DNA of 64,000 nucleotides from Oceaniovalibus sp. ACAM 378 (GCF_008085915.1 NZ_VSJK01000003.1:248001-312000); one strand, 5' to 3'; positions 27,809-37,608 are shown, counted from the first letter of the stretch. The notes: generated by a model not told the origin, from the letters alone. A program made the numbers and translations.

Positions 27809-28117
27809 CTTCGTATCCTGTGGTTCGTCGTAAGGCGTTTCGCTTACAGGATGTGAGATGGATGTTATGTTAGCGCCAGACAACGCCCCAAATTCGAAGG
27901 CTGCCATGCAAATGCTGCAATGCGGCGAGCGGGGGTGCCAAGCATGTGGATTTTGTAGTTTAAGCTTGGGAAACACCGCTCGGCGAGGATCTGTGGGCAC
28001 CGATCCTCTGGACGACCGGTGAAGCAAGATGACTCTTCAGAGAAACGAGCCGTTCCAATGCACAGTCATCTTGCTCCGGGATCGGGTAAACTACTTACGT
28101 CAACGTCCGGGCAATGT
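27809..28117. repeat. 309-base intergenic region with two inverted repeats
   Basis: Between gap and the DUF1127 gene there is no gene. A perfect 12-base inverted repeat (AGCAAGATGACT at 28023-28034, complement at 28064-28075) encloses 29 bases, and a second 7-base repeat (27985-27991 and 28002-28008, GAGGATC) encloses 10. The first may end the gap transcript; the rest probably holds the DUF1127 promoter. No uridine tract follows either stem. Confidence 0.55.
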
Positions 28118-29119
28118 TCAGATCAGCTTGCCCATCGCCACGGCAGTGTCGGCCATACGGTTGGAGAAGCCCCATTCGTTGTCATACCAAGTCAGGATGC
28201 GGCACAGGCTGCCTTCCATGACTTTGGTCTGATCCATGTGGAAGACGCTGGAGTGGGGATTGTGGTTGAAATCGATGCTGACCAGCGGTTCATCGGTATA
28301 GCCAAGGATGCCTTTCATCGCGCCATCAGCAGCGGCGCGGATCGCGTCGTTGATTTCCTGTACAGATGTGTCGCGCGATGCTTCGAACGTCAGATCGACA
28401 ACCGAGACGTTGGGGGTGGGTACGCGGATCGCGACACCGTCAAGCTTGCCGTTCAATTCGGGCAGGACAAGACCCACCGCCTTGGCGGCGCCGGTGCTGG
28501 TCGGGATCATGCTGAGAGCGGCGGCGCGGGCGCGGTACAGGTCGCTGTGCATCGTATCCAGCGTCGGCTGATCGCCGGTATAGCTGTGGATCGTGGTCAT
28601 GAACCCACGCTTGATGCCGATTGTGTCGTTCAGCACCTTGGCCACCGGCGACAGGCAGTTGGTGGTGCAGGACGCGTTGGACACTACGATATCGTCAGCG
28701 GTCAGCACATCATGGTTGACGCCATAGACGATGGTTTTGTCCGCGCCGGCCCCGGGGGCCGAAATCAGCACGCGCTTTGATCCGTTTTCCAGATGCGCGG
28801 CGCATTTTTCCTTGGTGGTGAAGATGCCGGTACACTCCAGGACGATGTCGACATCGCCCCAGGGAAGGTCGGCGGGATTGCGGATCGCCGTGACCCTGAT
28901 CGGGCCGCGACCCACGTCGATTGTGTTTTCGGTTGTTGTCACCGTTGCGGGAAACCGGCCATGGACCGAGTCATAACGCAGCAGGTGGGCGTTGGTTTCG
29001 ACCGGGCCCAGATCGTTGATTGCCACCACCTCAATGTCGGTCCGGCCGGATTCTATGATTGCACGCAGTATGTTACGCCCAATACGGCCAAAGCCATTGA
29101 TTGCTACCTTGACGGTCAT
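28118..29119 (-). CDS. gap: Type I glyceraldehyde-3-phosphate dehydrogenase
   Basis: Cytosolic NAD(P)-dependent glycolytic/gluconeogenic enzyme, 333 residues. NAD-binding [10 protein letters not shown] at the N-terminus, catalytic [12 protein letters not shown] near residue 150, [20 protein letters not shown] near 210 and [12 protein letters not shown] near 310. A small membrane-protein gene lies upstream on the same strand. The transketolase gene is 2 kb away on the same strand with a plus-strand kinase in between, so they are not one operon. Confidence 0.98.
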   Translation of the reverse strand: MTVKVAINGFGRIGRNILRAIIESGRTDIEVVAINDLGPVETNAHLLRYDSVHGRFPATVTTTENTIDVGRGPIRVTAIRNPADLPWGDVDIVLECTGIFTTKEKCAAHLENGSKRVLISAPGAGADKTIVYGVNHDVLTADDIVVSNASCTTNCLSPVAKVLNDTIGIKRGFMTTIHSYTGDQPTLDTMHSDLYRARAAALSMIPTSTGAAKAVGLVLPELNGKLDGVAIRVPTPNVSVVDLTFEASRDTSVQEINDAIRAAADGAMKGILGYTDEPLVSIDFNHNPHSSVFHMDQTKVMEGSLCRILTWYDNEWGFSNRMADTAVAMGKLI

Positions 29120-29224
29120 GAAAGCTCTCCTTTGCTGGTCGGGGCGCGAAGCGGTCCGCCCCCCGGCGGGGTTGGCGCCACAATGTCTATTTCCGGTCAG
29201 CAGTCAACTCCACCGACCCGAAGC

Positions 29225-29365
29225 TCAGCGCCAAAAGGCGATATATCGCACCAGATCCGCCATCTTGCGTCCCAGATACAGCATTGCCCCCGAGTCAAAC
29301 CACAGGTCCACCCCGATCAGCACAAGAACCACAGAGGCAAGCCCGATAGCGGTCGTGTTGGTCAT
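29225..29365 (-). CDS. 46-residue single-span membrane protein upstream of gap
   Basis: A short frame starting at the ATG at 29365 encodes 46 residues: about twenty hydrophobic residues (AIGLASVVLVLIGVDLWF), then an amphipathic basic half ending IAFWR. It reads in the same direction as gap, 105 bases upstream, so co-transcription is likely. The FLARK/GRKM...YIAFWR pattern looks like a small conserved gap-linked protein I have seen in Rhodobacterales, but I cannot confirm that here. Function unknown. Confidence 0.65.
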   Translation of the reverse strand: MTNTTAIGLASVVLVLIGVDLWFDSGAMLYLGRKMADLVRYIAFWR

Positions 29366-29465
29366 TTTGCGCGTTTAATCATGGTAGAGGTCCGCCTTTG
29401 CGCGCAACATGGCCCGGCCCGGTCCGCCGGGCAACATGAAATTCGGCCAAAGCAAGGGGGCGGTG

Positions 29466-29891
29466 ATGGGTGCGCGGATGGACAGGGTCTTGATCGTGCT
29501 GGGGCGCTGCCTGATAGCGCTGTTGTTCGTCGCGGGCGCGCTGCAAAAGGCGCTGGACCCGGCGCAGGTTTCAGATCTGTTGACGGGCAAGGGGCTGCCC
29601 GGCTGGCTGGTCTGGCCTGCGCTGGTGTTCAACGGGGCTGCGGCACTGGCGCTGATCCTCGGGATATGGCTGCGGTGGGTGGCCATCGCATTGGCAATAT
29701 ACTGCCTGTTTACCAGCTGGTTCCATTTTATTCCGGACGATGGCTGGCAAATGTCTATCTTTATCAAGAACTGGGCGATCGCCGGGGGCTTGCTGGTACT
29801 GGCAGGACATGCGGGGCGGATGGCGCAAATTGGGGCGGATGGACCAGGTGCCGCAAGGTCAACCGATCGTCCATTGCCGCTGGAAAGCTGA
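29466..29891 (+). CDS. DoxX family membrane protein
   Basis: A 141-residue protein with four hydrophobic segments and the family start LIVLGRCLIALLFVAGALQK. DoxX proteins are linked to quinone or thiol redox systems; the role here is not defined. The ATG at 29466 has AAGGGGG 7 bases upstream and is preferred over an in-frame start 57 bases earlier. Confidence 0.82.
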   Translation: MGARMDRVLIVLGRCLIALLFVAGALQKALDPAQVSDLLTGKGLPGWLVWPALVFNGAAALALILGIWLRWVAIALAIYCLFTSWFHFIPDDGWQMSIFIKNWAIAGGLLVLAGHAGRMAQIGADGPGAARSTDRPLPLES

Positions 29892-29936
29892 ACGTATAAA
29901 GTTCTAATCTTCTTAGTTTGGGCAGGCGTCGGCACC

Positions 29937-31061
29937 ATGAAAATTGCGGCAACCGAAACCAGCTCGCAAGAAGCGCGCCTGATTGTGCTTGGCGAGTATG
30001 ATATACTCGATTCCCGACCAGAACAGAGCTTTGACGATATCGCAGCTTTGGCCGCAGAAATCTGTGATGCGCCGATTGCGCTGGTCAGCCTGATCGATTC
30101 AGACCGCCAGTGGTTCAAGGCCCGCGTCGGCATGCAGCCTTCGCAGACCCCGCTGGATAAATCGATTTGCGTGCATGCCATTCATGCTGACGAAATGGTT
30201 GAAATTCCCGATACGCTCAACGATGCGCGGTCTTCAGGCAATCTGTTGTGCGTCGACGATCCGGGCATTCGGTTTTATGCCGGGGCACAGTTGCGGTCGG
30301 CAACCGGGGTTGCGATTGGCATGCTGTGCGTTCTGGACTATCGCCCGCGCAGGCTGACCCCGGTGCAGCGCGATATGCTGGCAGCTCTGGCGCGGCAGGT
30401 CGTGACGCAGCTCGAATTGCGCAAGGCCCTGCGCGAGGCGGAAGTTCTGCGTCAAGAGGTCGATCACCGGGTCAAGAATTCGCTGCAATCGGTGGCCGCG
30501 CTGACCCGGCTTCATTCCCGTTCGGGGGTTTCCGAGGAAGTCAAAACAGCGCTGGGCACCGTGGTGCGACGGATCGAAACGGTGGCGTCGCTGCACGAAC
30601 AGCTTTACCGCACGAATGCCACGGATCGCATTGATCTGGCCCGGTATTTGACGAATGTCGCCGGGTCGATTCAGGGATTTCGCCCGGATCATGTGGCGCT
30701 TAAGTTGGATATCGAACCCTACCAACTTGATTCACGCCGCGCGGCGGCGGTGGCGGTGCTGGTGAATGAGTTTATCCAGAATTCGATCACCCATGCCTTT
30801 CCCGACGCGCGGGCCGGGCGGATCGACGTTCGCGGACACAGGGACAAAGCCTCGCAAGTCGAAGGCGGCCAGTATGTCCTGACCCTTGCGGATGACGGAA
30901 TCGGGTTTCCTGTGGATCACCGACGCGACGGCGGGCTGGGGCTGCCGGTGATCGAGGCGTCCTGTGCTCAGCTTGGTGGCACCTATCATCGGCTTGAGGC
31001 GGCGCAGGGCACGGTGGCCGAAGTTCGTATACCGCTTGAACAGGTCGCGCAGACGGTCTGA
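29937..31061 (+). CDS. GAF domain sensor histidine kinase, HisKA_2/HWE type
   Basis: A 374-residue soluble sensor kinase. Residues about 10-165 form a GAF domain (LDSRPEQSFDDIAALAAEIC, DRQWFKARVG, GVAIGMLCVLD). The phosphoacceptor is in EVDHRVKNSLQSVAALTRLH near residue 178, the HisKA_2 form seen in general-stress and light-responsive alphaproteobacterial kinases. The ATPase part has VLVNEFIQNSITHAFP (N box) near 275, LADDGIGFP and GGLGLPVIEA. No membrane segment, and no response regulator gene lies next to it, so its partner is elsewhere. Confidence 0.9.
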   Translation: MKIAATETSSQEARLIVLGEYDILDSRPEQSFDDIAALAAEICDAPIALVSLIDSDRQWFKARVGMQPSQTPLDKSICVHAIHADEMVEIPDTLNDARSSGNLLCVDDPGIRFYAGAQLRSATGVAIGMLCVLDYRPRRLTPVQRDMLAALARQVVTQLELRKALREAEVLRQEVDHRVKNSLQSVAALTRLHSRSGVSEEVKTALGTVVRRIETVASLHEQLYRTNATDRIDLARYLTNVAGSIQGFRPDHVALKLDIEPYQLDSRRAAAVAVLVNEFIQNSITHAFPDARAGRIDVRGHRDKASQVEGGQYVLTLADDGIGFPVDHRRDGGLGLPVIEASCAQLGGTYHRLEAAQGTVAEVRIPLEQVAQTV

Positions 31062-31068
31062 AATGCAA

Positions 31069-31098
31069 TTCGGGCGCGCCTTGCATGGCACGCCCGAA
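31069..31098. terminator. Bidirectional hairpin between the kinase and tkt
   Basis: A 12-base inverted repeat with one mismatch (31069-31080 and 31087-31098, TTCGGGCG core) lies between the convergent stops. It is followed on the plus strand by AAAAAT and on the minus strand by TTGCATTT, so it may serve both genes weakly. Confidence 0.55.
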
Positions 31099-31122
31099 AA
31101 AATGCAAAGCTGAATGCCGCCC

Positions 31123-33141
31123 TTAGCCCAACAGGGCCTTTACCTTGGCGACCGTCGCTTCAGCCGTGATGCCGAACTGTTCGTACAGCTCTTCCGCCGG
31201 GGCCGAAGCGCCAAAGCCGTGCATGCCGACAAAATCGGCCTTGTCCTTCTTTCCGCCTTCGCCAAACAGCCAGCGGTCCCAGCCAAAACGCACACCGGCC
31301 TCAATTGCGACGCGGACAGGTCCGGGGGGCAGGGTGCGGCGGCGATAGGTGTCGTCCTGTGCCTCGAACAGTTCCCAGCAGGGCATCGATACGACCCGGG
31401 TGCCGATGCCTTCGGCCTCGAGCAGGTCACGGGCCGCCAGCGCCACTGACACTTCCGACCCGGTTGCCATCAGGATCACCTGCCGCTTTGCCTGCGCGTC
31501 AGCCAGCACATAGGCACCTTTGGCGGTCAGGTTCGCGTTCTTATGCTCGGTCCGCACAGTGGGCAGGTTCTGACGGCTCAGCGCCAGAACCGCAGGCGTG
31601 CCGGTGGACGAAAGGGCGATTTCCCACGCCTCGGCAGTTTCGATGGAATCTGCGGGACGGAAGATGTTGATATCCGGGGTCGCACGCAGCATTGCCAGAT
31701 GTTCCACCGGCTGGTGTGTCGGTCCGTCTTCGCCAAGACCGATGGAATCGTGGGTCATCACATAGACGACGGGCGCTTTCATCAGTGCCGACAGCCGCAT
31801 CGCGGGCCGTGCGTAATCGGTGAAACACATGAAGGTGCCGCCATAGGGACGTACACCGCCATGCAGCGCCATACCGTTCATCGCCGAGGCCATGCCATGT
31901 TCGCGGATGCCATAGTGAAGGTAACGCCCGCGCCGGTCTGATGCATCGAAAATGCCCAGATCGGCGGTCAGCGTATTGTTCGAGCCCGTCAGGTCAGCCG
32001 AGCCGCCGATGGTTTCCGGCATGATTGGGTTCACCACCTCAAGCACCATTTCGCTGCTCTTGCGGGTGGCCACCTTGGGCGCGGATTCGCTGAGTTGTTT
32101 TTTCAGCGCACGGATCGTCGCGGTCAGCTTTTTCGGCGGATCCATCGAAAACATGCGGTTGAACAGCATCTGCCGGCCATCGCTGAGATCGGCAAGCCGC
32201 GCCGTCCATTCGGTATGCACCACGTCACCCTGTGCGCCGACCTCGGCCCACCATTTACGGATATCGTCGGGGATTTCGAATGGTGAGTGGTCCCAGCCGT
32301 AAGCCTCGCGGGTGTCGGCGATAAGTTTGTCGCCGGTCAGCGCGCCGTGGCCTTTCGACGTGTCCTGAGCGGAACTTCCAAGGGCAATATGGGTCTTGCA
32401 GGCAATCATCGACGGCTGGTTCGCGGCCTTGGCCGCGGTGATCGCAGCATCGATTGCTTCGGGGTCGTGGCCGTCACATTCCTGCACATGCCAGCCGCTG
32501 GCGGCGAACCGCTTCAACTGATCGGTGCGGTCGGTCATGTCGACGGTGCCGTCGATCGTGATGTTGTTGTTGTCCCAGAACACGATCAGCTTGCCCAGTT
32601 TCTGGAACCCGGCCAGCGAGATCGCCTCCTGGCTGATGCCCTCCATCAGGCAGCCGTCGCCCGCGATGACATAGGTATGGTGATCGATGATCTTCTTGCC
32701 GAACCTGGCGCGCAGGGATTCTTCGGCGATGGCGAAACCAACCGAATTGCCCAGACCCTGACCCAGCGGTCCGGTCGTGGTTTCGATTCCCTTGGCGTGG
32801 CCGTATTCCGGGTGCCCGGCTGTGATCGCGCCCCACTGGCGGAAGTTCTTCAACTGCTCCAGCGTCATGTCGGCATAGCCGGTCAGGTGCAGCAACCCGT
32901 ACAGCAGCATCGATCCATGACCCGCAGACAGGATGAACCGGTCACGGTCAGGCCAGTCGGGGTTCGCCGCGCTGAACTTCAGATGGCGCGAAAACAGGAC
33001 CGTGGCGACATCGGCCATACCCATCGGCATGCCCGTGTGCCCTGAGTTTGCGGCGGCAACGGCATCCATGGCCAGAAACCGAAGCGCGGCGGCGCGATTC
33101 CAATGATCGGGTGCGCGTTCGCGCAGGCTGGCGATGTCCAT
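31123..33141 (-). CDS. tkt: Transketolase
   Basis: Thiamine-diphosphate enzyme of the pentose phosphate pathway, 672 residues. Markers are [13 protein letters not shown] near residue 35, the cofactor motif [13 protein letters not shown] near 158 with the following [22 protein letters not shown] near 115, and the pyrimidine-domain [19 protein letters not shown] near 415 and [20 protein letters not shown] near 475. Single gene with its own promoter presumably in the 270-base gap upstream, which contains no other gene. Confidence 0.97.
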   Translation of the reverse strand: MDIASLRERAPDHWNRAAALRFLAMDAVAAANSGHTGMPMGMADVATVLFSRHLKFSAANPDWPDRDRFILSAGHGSMLLYGLLHLTGYADMTLEQLKNFRQWGAITAGHPEYGHAKGIETTTGPLGQGLGNSVGFAIAEESLRARFGKKIIDHHTYVIAGDGCLMEGISQEAISLAGFQKLGKLIVFWDNNNITIDGTVDMTDRTDQLKRFAASGWHVQECDGHDPEAIDAAITAAKAANQPSMIACKTHIALGSSAQDTSKGHGALTGDKLIADTREAYGWDHSPFEIPDDIRKWWAEVGAQGDVVHTEWTARLADLSDGRQMLFNRMFSMDPPKKLTATIRALKKQLSESAPKVATRKSSEMVLEVVNPIMPETIGGSADLTGSNNTLTADLGIFDASDRRGRYLHYGIREHGMASAMNGMALHGGVRPYGGTFMCFTDYARPAMRLSALMKAPVVYVMTHDSIGLGEDGPTHQPVEHLAMLRATPDINIFRPADSIETAEAWEIALSSTGTPAVLALSRQNLPTVRTEHKNANLTAKGAYVLADAQAKRQVILMATGSEVSVALAARDLLEAEGIGTRVVSMPCWELFEAQDDTYRRRTLPPGPVRVAIEAGVRFGWDRWLFGEGGKKDKADFVGMHGFGASAPAEELYEQFGITAEATVAKVKALLG

Positions 33142-33415
33142 GTCGTTTCCTCTGGCGGCCTGTCGGGAGATGTCCCGGATGGCCCGGGTGATAGCAGCCC
33201 TGACGTCAAGATCAAGCGCGCTGACCCGGTCTGGTTGTGCCCGGTCAGGCGGAACGCCGGGCAGACCGGGCCTGAGAGGTGCGCAAGATGGCCAATTTGC
33301 CGCTTGGGGGATGAAATCGGGTTTGACTTGGGGTTAAATGCCCGGAATCCCAACGGGGGTGATTCGCGGTCCATGGCCCGAATCGGCAGGTGCGGCATAA
33401 AGCAAGGAAGACCCA

Positions 33416-33877
33416 ATGAAGGACATGACCGAGTTGGAGCGCCGGATAGCCGCTGCGCTGGACCGGATCGCGACCCACGCCGGCTCGCTTTATCCGGCGC
33501 GCCCAGAACCTGAGCCCGCCGCCGAAGTGGACGACGGCCTGCCCCCCGCCGCCGATCTGCTGGCCGAGCTTGAAGCCGAGCGGGACGTGACCGCCCAGCT
33601 TGAGGAACGGGTGCGCGCAATCAAGGAGCGGCAGGATACAAAGGTGAGTGCGCTGGAAACCGATCTCGCCGCCGCCCACAACAGGATTGCCGCACTGGAA
33701 GAGGAAAACACCGGGTTGCGGGACGCGCCGCCAGCAACTGCACAAGGGGCGGATGACACCGGGGCGCTGCGTTCAGAGCTTGAGGCACTGCGCGCAACCC
33801 GCGCCGCCGAACGAGACGAGATCGAGGCACTGCTGGCCGAACTGAAACCCATCGTCGAGGAGAGTGCCGGTGCCTGA
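33416..33877 (+). CDS. Coiled-coil protein upstream of zapA
   Basis: A 153-residue, acidic, alanine/glutamate-rich protein. Residues about 45-150 form heptad-like coiled coil (LAELEAERDVTAQLEERVRA and beyond). It overlaps zapA by 8 bases, so translation is coupled. A role in division or ZapA assembly is suggested by position and by the frequent presence of such a coiled-coil gene before alphaproteobacterial zapA; no enzymatic motif is present. Confidence 0.75.
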   Translation: MKDMTELERRIAAALDRIATHAGSLYPARPEPEPAAEVDDGLPPAADLLAELEAERDVTAQLEERVRAIKERQDTKVSALETDLAAAHNRIAALEEENTGLRDAPPATAQGADDTGALRSELEALRATRAAERDEIEALLAELKPIVEESAGA

Positions 33878-34286
33878 GATCAAAATCACCATTGGCGGTC
33901 GCGTCTTTGACGTGGCCTGTCAGGAGGGCGAAGAGCACTATCTTCAGTCCGCCGCGCGGATGCTGGATACCGAAGCAGCGGCTCTGGTCGGTCAGATCGG
34001 CCGCCTGCCCGAAAGCCGAATGTTGCTGATGGCCGGATTGATGCTGGCCGACAAGACCGCCGGAATGGAGGAACAGGTGCGCGCCACGGATCGCCAGCTG
34101 CGCCATACCGAGGAACAACTGGCTCGTGCCGAGGCCGAGGTCAGCGCGTTGCGTAACGCGCCGCCCCCCGCCGCTGAACGGGTCGAGGTGCCGGTGATCC
34201 CGGCCTCAGTCATCGATTCGCTTGCCGAAATGGCAGCCCGGGCCGAATCGATTGCTGACAGCGTCGAAGAACGGGCGAACTCATGA
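33870..34286 (+). CDS. zapA: Cell division protein ZapA
   Basis: A 138-residue FtsZ-ring stabiliser. The N-terminus IKITIGGRVFDVACQEGEE matches the ZapA globular head, followed by LLMAGLMLADKTAGMEEQ and a coiled coil. I choose the GTG at 33870 because GAGGAG (33857-33862) sits 7 bases upstream; a GTG at 33864 would be only one base from it. It overlaps the next gene by an ATGA junction. I looked for 6S RNA, often downstream of alphaproteobacterial zapA, and did not find it. Confidence 0.88.
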   Translation: MPEIKITIGGRVFDVACQEGEEHYLQSAARMLDTEAAALVGQIGRLPESRMLLMAGLMLADKTAGMEEQVRATDRQLRHTEEQLARAEAEVSALRNAPPPAAERVEVPVIPASVIDSLAEMAARAESIADSVEERANS

Positions 34287-34627
34287 TCCGTTCCGTTTTG
34301 ATTTGTGGATTGATGTTGGGGGCAGAGGCCGCACAGGCGGATATAAAATCGGCTGATGTGAAGATGGCCGAATATATCTGCGACCGCGATGTGCGGCTGT
34401 CGGTGGTCTATATCAACAGCGATGGTCCCGAAGCCTTTGCGGTCATGCAGATCGAAGGCCGGTTGGTCGCGCTTGAGACTGTTCGGTCGGGGTCAGGCGC
34501 GCTCTATGCCGAGATCGGGAAGAACGACACCGGCTATAACTGGTTCACCAAGGGCGATGAGGCGCTTTTGGGCCATGGCAACACCGAAGGCACAACAATC
34601 CTGCCGGGCTGCCACACAGCGGGTTAG
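34283..34627 (+). CDS. MliC-like C-type lysozyme inhibitor
   Basis: A 114-residue exported protein with a Sec signal (MIRSVLICGLMLGAEAAQA) and the MliC pattern: AEYICDRDVRLSVVYINSDG, then SGSGALYAEI, NWFTKGDEALL and a final Cys pairing with the first. MliC proteins block host C-type lysozyme in the periplasm. No lipobox, so periplasmic rather than lipid-anchored. Translation is coupled to zapA. Confidence 0.82.
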   Translation: MIRSVLICGLMLGAEAAQADIKSADVKMAEYICDRDVRLSVVYINSDGPEAFAVMQIEGRLVALETVRSGSGALYAEIGKNDTGYNWFTKGDEALLGHGNTEGTTILPGCHTAG

Positions 34628-34633
34628 GGTGTG

Positions 34634-34654
34634 GCGCCGCCCCGGGGGCGGCGC
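34634..34654. terminator. GC-rich hairpin between convergent MliC and grxD genes
   Basis: GCGCCGCCC (34634-34642) and GGGCGGCGC (34646-34654) form a 9-base stem with a 3-base loop just after the MliC stop and 9 bases from the grxD stop. There is no uridine tract on either side; likely a shared transcript end. Confidence 0.6.
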
Positions 34655-34662
34655 ACATCGAT

Positions 34663-35022
34663 TCAGACGTTGGCTTCGCGGATCTTGTCGGCGGCAACCT
34701 TGTCGAAGGTCACACCCTTTTCGGTGAACAGCGTGTCCAGCTCGCCCGACATGGTCATTTCGGTGATGATGTCGCAGCCTCCGACGAATTCGCCTTTGAC
34801 GTAAAGCTGCGGGATCGTCGGCCAGTCCGAGAAATTCTTGATGCCCTGACGGATGCCTTCGTCTGCCAGCACGTTGACGTCGGCAAATTCAACGCCCATG
34901 AAATTCAGCACCCCCGCCACGCGGGATGAAAAACCGCACTGCGGCATGGACTTGGTGCCTTTCATGAACAGCACGACGTCATTGCTGGTCACGGTCTCTT
35001 TGATGGTTTCCTCAGATGTCAT
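34663..35022 (-). CDS. grxD: Monothiol glutaredoxin Grx4/GrxD
   Basis: A 119-residue monothiol glutaredoxin with active site CGFS ([10 protein letters not shown] near residue 28), [19 protein letters not shown] and the glutathione-binding tail. It binds [2Fe-2S] clusters and partners BolA proteins in iron-sulfur trafficking; a bolA gene lies just upstream on the same strand, which fits. Confidence 0.96.
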   Translation of the reverse strand: MTSEETIKETVTSNDVVLFMKGTKSMPQCGFSSRVAGVLNFMGVEFADVNVLADEGIRQGIKNFSDWPTIPQLYVKGEFVGGCDIITEMTMSGELDTLFTEKGVTFDKVAADKIREANV

Positions 35023-35158
35023 TTCTGTCGGTCCTTCGTTGTTTTTCAGTGGTTGATCCGACGCATCTGGCGCCAGTATTCAAATCCTTGTCTTGTGAAC
35101 CCCGCCGTGTCCCCGCACCAGAACCGGGCGGATAACGTCTTGGACGGGGCGGCACCCC

Positions 35159-35398
35159 TCAGAGCGCGCGTGTGGTAAGCGCCAGCGCGTGCAACTCACC
35201 GGTCGAGCCATCCATCCGGCCTTTCAGCGCGGCATAGACGGCGCGCTGCTGCTGCACCCGGTTCATGCCAGCAAAGGACGCATCGACGACCTCGGCCGCA
35301 TAGTGATTTCCGTCGCCTCGCAGATCGGTGATGGTGATCTGTGCATCTGGAAAGGTCTCGCGGATCAAATCTTCGATTTCTTGCGCCTGCATTGCCAT
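35159..35398 (-). CDS. BolA family protein
   Basis: A 79-residue BolA protein with DLRGDGNHYAAEVVDASFAG near residue 25 and RVQQQRAVYAALKGRM, ending in ALTTRAL. The short form resembles IbaG/BolA2, partner of monothiol glutaredoxin in a [2Fe-2S] complex. grxD follows 136 bases downstream on the same strand. Confidence 0.93.
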   Translation of the reverse strand: MAMQAQEIEDLIRETFPDAQITITDLRGDGNHYAAEVVDASFAGMNRVQQQRAVYAALKGRMDGSTGELHALALTTRAL

Positions 35399-35467
35399 AT
35401 CGGGTATCCTCCGGCTTTTGAATCCTATCTATGGCCTGTGCCGAGGCGCTTCAAGTTCGATGATGGA

Positions 35468-36301
35468 TCAGTCGGAGTCCTGTTCGCACAACCCTGCGAT
35501 GGCGCGCTTTACCTGCTCGCCCAGAGATGCGGTCTTTTCCAGAATTTCGGCCGCTTTCAGAAAATCCAGTGGGCGATAATCGGCAACGGGCGGGCGCATC
35601 AGGACAGTCTTGGGAAAGGCAGCCGCCTGTGCCCGGGCGATTGTTGCCTGCATCATCTGGCTGGCGGCATACATCGCGTCGATCTTGCCCGGCTTGATGC
35701 CCGGTTCGCCGCCCGGCCCGCCTGACACATCCACGGCGATTGCATGATCCGCCCGCCCCTGAATCTGGCCCAGCGGGCAGGGGTCGGTTGAACTTCCGTC
35801 GATGTGGTAACGGTTGCCGATCTTCACCGGCAGGAACACCGCCGGCATCGCAGCAGATGCGGCAAGAGGCGGGCGCAGGAGGCCAGTGTCGAACACGGCG
35901 CTGGCGCAGGCATAATAGTCGGTGGTCACGACGCGCAACGGGATCGTCAACGCCTCGAACGTTTCGGGAATGGTGCGGGGCAGAAAGACGGTCAGGATGG
36001 CTTCAAGGTTGAACTCACCGATCCGCGGGCCACCATCGGCAAGAAAGCTTTTGACGCTGTTCGGGCGCACCTTGAACACATCACCGATCAGGCGGAACCT
36101 GTCGTTCACCGTGCCGATCACCCACTCGCGGATTTCCCTGCCCGACATCCCGGCACAATAGGCGGCGCCGATAAGCGCACCCATGGAGGTGCCTGCGATC
36201 AGCGCCGGTTTGAGGCCCAGTTCGTCGAATGCCTCAAGCGCGTGAATATGCGCCAGACCACGGGCACCGCCCGCGCCCAGAGCAAGACCTATCGTCGCCA
36301 T
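35468..36301 (-). CDS. Patatin-like phospholipase (RssA type)
   Basis: A 277-residue cytosolic serine hydrolase. Oxyanion loop [11 protein letters not shown] at residues 8-18, nucleophile elbow GTSMG near residue 38, and the catalytic Asp in [11 protein letters not shown] near 170 (DGS instead of the common DGA). Lipid acyl hydrolase activity is expected from the family; the substrate is unknown. Confidence 0.9.
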   Translation of the reverse strand: MATIGLALGAGGARGLAHIHALEAFDELGLKPALIAGTSMGALIGAAYCAGMSGREIREWVIGTVNDRFRLIGDVFKVRPNSVKSFLADGGPRIGEFNLEAILTVFLPRTIPETFEALTIPLRVVTTDYYACASAVFDTGLLRPPLAASAAMPAVFLPVKIGNRYHIDGSSTDPCPLGQIQGRADHAIAVDVSGGPGGEPGIKPGKIDAMYAASQMMQATIARAQAAAFPKTVLMRPPVADYRPLDFLKAAEILEKTASLGEQVKRAIAGLCEQDSD

Positions 36302-36319
36302 GATCCACCTTTCCAGCGG

Positions 36320-36649
36320 TCACTCGGCGTATGGTGCGCGGTGGTGAATGCGGTGGTCAATATCGGCATCCTGAGCGAAAGCCATCATCACAATGGGCGG
36401 CAAGACGGGTGCTGTCGGCCCCGGTCCAGTTTGGCGGGTGGTGACGGCAACCCAGAGCCGAACATAGTCAGGCCCGTAATAGGCGTGGCCATAGCCATCG
36501 GGTGCAGTATTGGCCAGCGCCATGTCGACGGCCAGCAGAAACCGCGTGACCAAGCCAGCCGGTGCCGGTGGGCAGTGGTCGCGCAAATTGCGGCACCCGT
36601 GTGCAACAAGACCCCACAATGCCGCCTGCAAAGGCAGGGATGCGATCAT
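36320..36649 (-). CDS. Small protein coupled to the EamA gene, possibly a truncated hydrolase tail
   Basis: A 109-residue frame whose ATG overlaps the EamA stop (TAATG), so it is probably translated. It has no signal or motif I can name with confidence. The block APDGYGHAYYGPDYVRLWVAVT resembles the end of the large alpha/beta-hydrolase family Abhydrolase_9, which would make this a remnant of a bigger gene. That resemblance is from memory. The C-terminus is histidine-rich. Confidence 0.45.
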   Translation of the reverse strand: MIASLPLQAALWGLVAHGCRNLRDHCPPAPAGLVTRFLLAVDMALANTAPDGYGHAYYGPDYVRLWVAVTTRQTGPGPTAPVLPPIVMMAFAQDADIDHRIHHRAPYAE

Positions 36650-37608
36650 TAACGACCCCCACGCCTGCGCCGGGGCGCGGCGGTCGAGGTGTCAGCATGG
36701 CCTTCGCGGTGGAAGATATAGATACCTGACCCAAGGATAATCGAAATGCCGATCCATGTGAGTGTATCCGGCAGATCGCCAAACACAAGAAACCCCATCG
36801 CCGTCGCGGTGACGATCTCAAGATACTGGAACGGCGCAAGGGCAGTGGCATCTGCCGAGCGATAGGCCTCGGCGATTAGGACAAAAGTGATGGCGGCGAC
36901 CAATCCGGCACTCAGGACAAGGCCCCAGACCCGAAGATCACCGGCTGGCGGTGTCAGGTTCTCGATACCCGCCACATGCATTCCGCCAACCAGCACCAGC
37001 AGCGCCAGCATTGCATAAATCGTCGCGCCGCACTGTACCGTCAGGCTGGATCGGGTGCGCGAGGCGCGTTTGAGAACGATCATGTTCAGCGCATAGACAA
37101 ATGCTGAAATCAGCGGCAGGACCGTGACCCAGCCATAGGATGAGAACCCGGGCCGGATCACGATCAGCGCACCGACCAGCCCGACGCCCACGGCGATCAG
37201 CCGGCGCGGACCGGCCCTTTCACCCAGCAACGGCCCGGCCAGCAGCGTCAGGATCAGCGGTTCGACAAAGAAAATCGCGATGGCGGTCGCAATCGGCATC
37301 GACTGGAAGGCGAAAATCAGGCTGGTCATCGAAATCACCATCAAGCCGCCCGACAGCGCGACAACCGGCGAAAACATCGCTCCGCGCAAACGGCGGCGCA
37401 TGATGAAGGCCAGAGGCACCAGAAACAGTGCCTGCGCCAGAACCCGCCACATGCCCACGCTGACCGGGTGCATCGAACCCGTCAGCAGTTTGATGAACGT
37501 GTCGCCAAGCGGCAGCATCAACATGGCCACGATCATGCAAATCATTCCGGCATTCGGTTTGATGGATGGCAGTGGAACTGTGGGGAAAACGATCTGCGTC
37601 TGGCTCAT
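36649..37608 (-). CDS. EamA/DMT family transporter
   Basis: A 319-residue drug/metabolite transporter with ten hydrophobic segments in two EamA repeats; the second repeat carries PLISAFVYALNMIVLKRA and ATALAPFQYLEIVTATAMGF. Substrate unknown; homologues export amino acids or metabolites. The 240 bases upstream contain an AT-rich TTTTTTATCCTG patch likely to hold its promoter and no other gene. Confidence 0.9.
   Translation of the reverse strand: MSQTQIVFPTVPLPSIKPNAGMICMIVAMLMLPLGDTFIKLLTGSMHPVSVGMWRVLAQALFLVPLAFIMRRRLRGAMFSPVVALSGGLMVISMTSLIFAFQSMPIATAIAIFFVEPLILTLLAGPLLGERAGPRRLIAVGVGLVGALIVIRPGFSSYGWVTVLPLISAFVYALNMIVLKRASRTRSSLTVQCGATIYAMLALLVLVGGMHVAGIENLTPPAGDLRVWGLVLSAGLVAAITFVLIAEAYRSADATALAPFQYLEIVTATAMGFLVFGDLPDTLTWIGISIILGSGIYIFHREGHADTSTAAPRRRRGGR

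Noticed and set aside
34287-34662. 6S RNA downstream of zapA
   Set aside because: The space is filled by the MliC gene and a short hairpin; no 6S-like structure is visible here.
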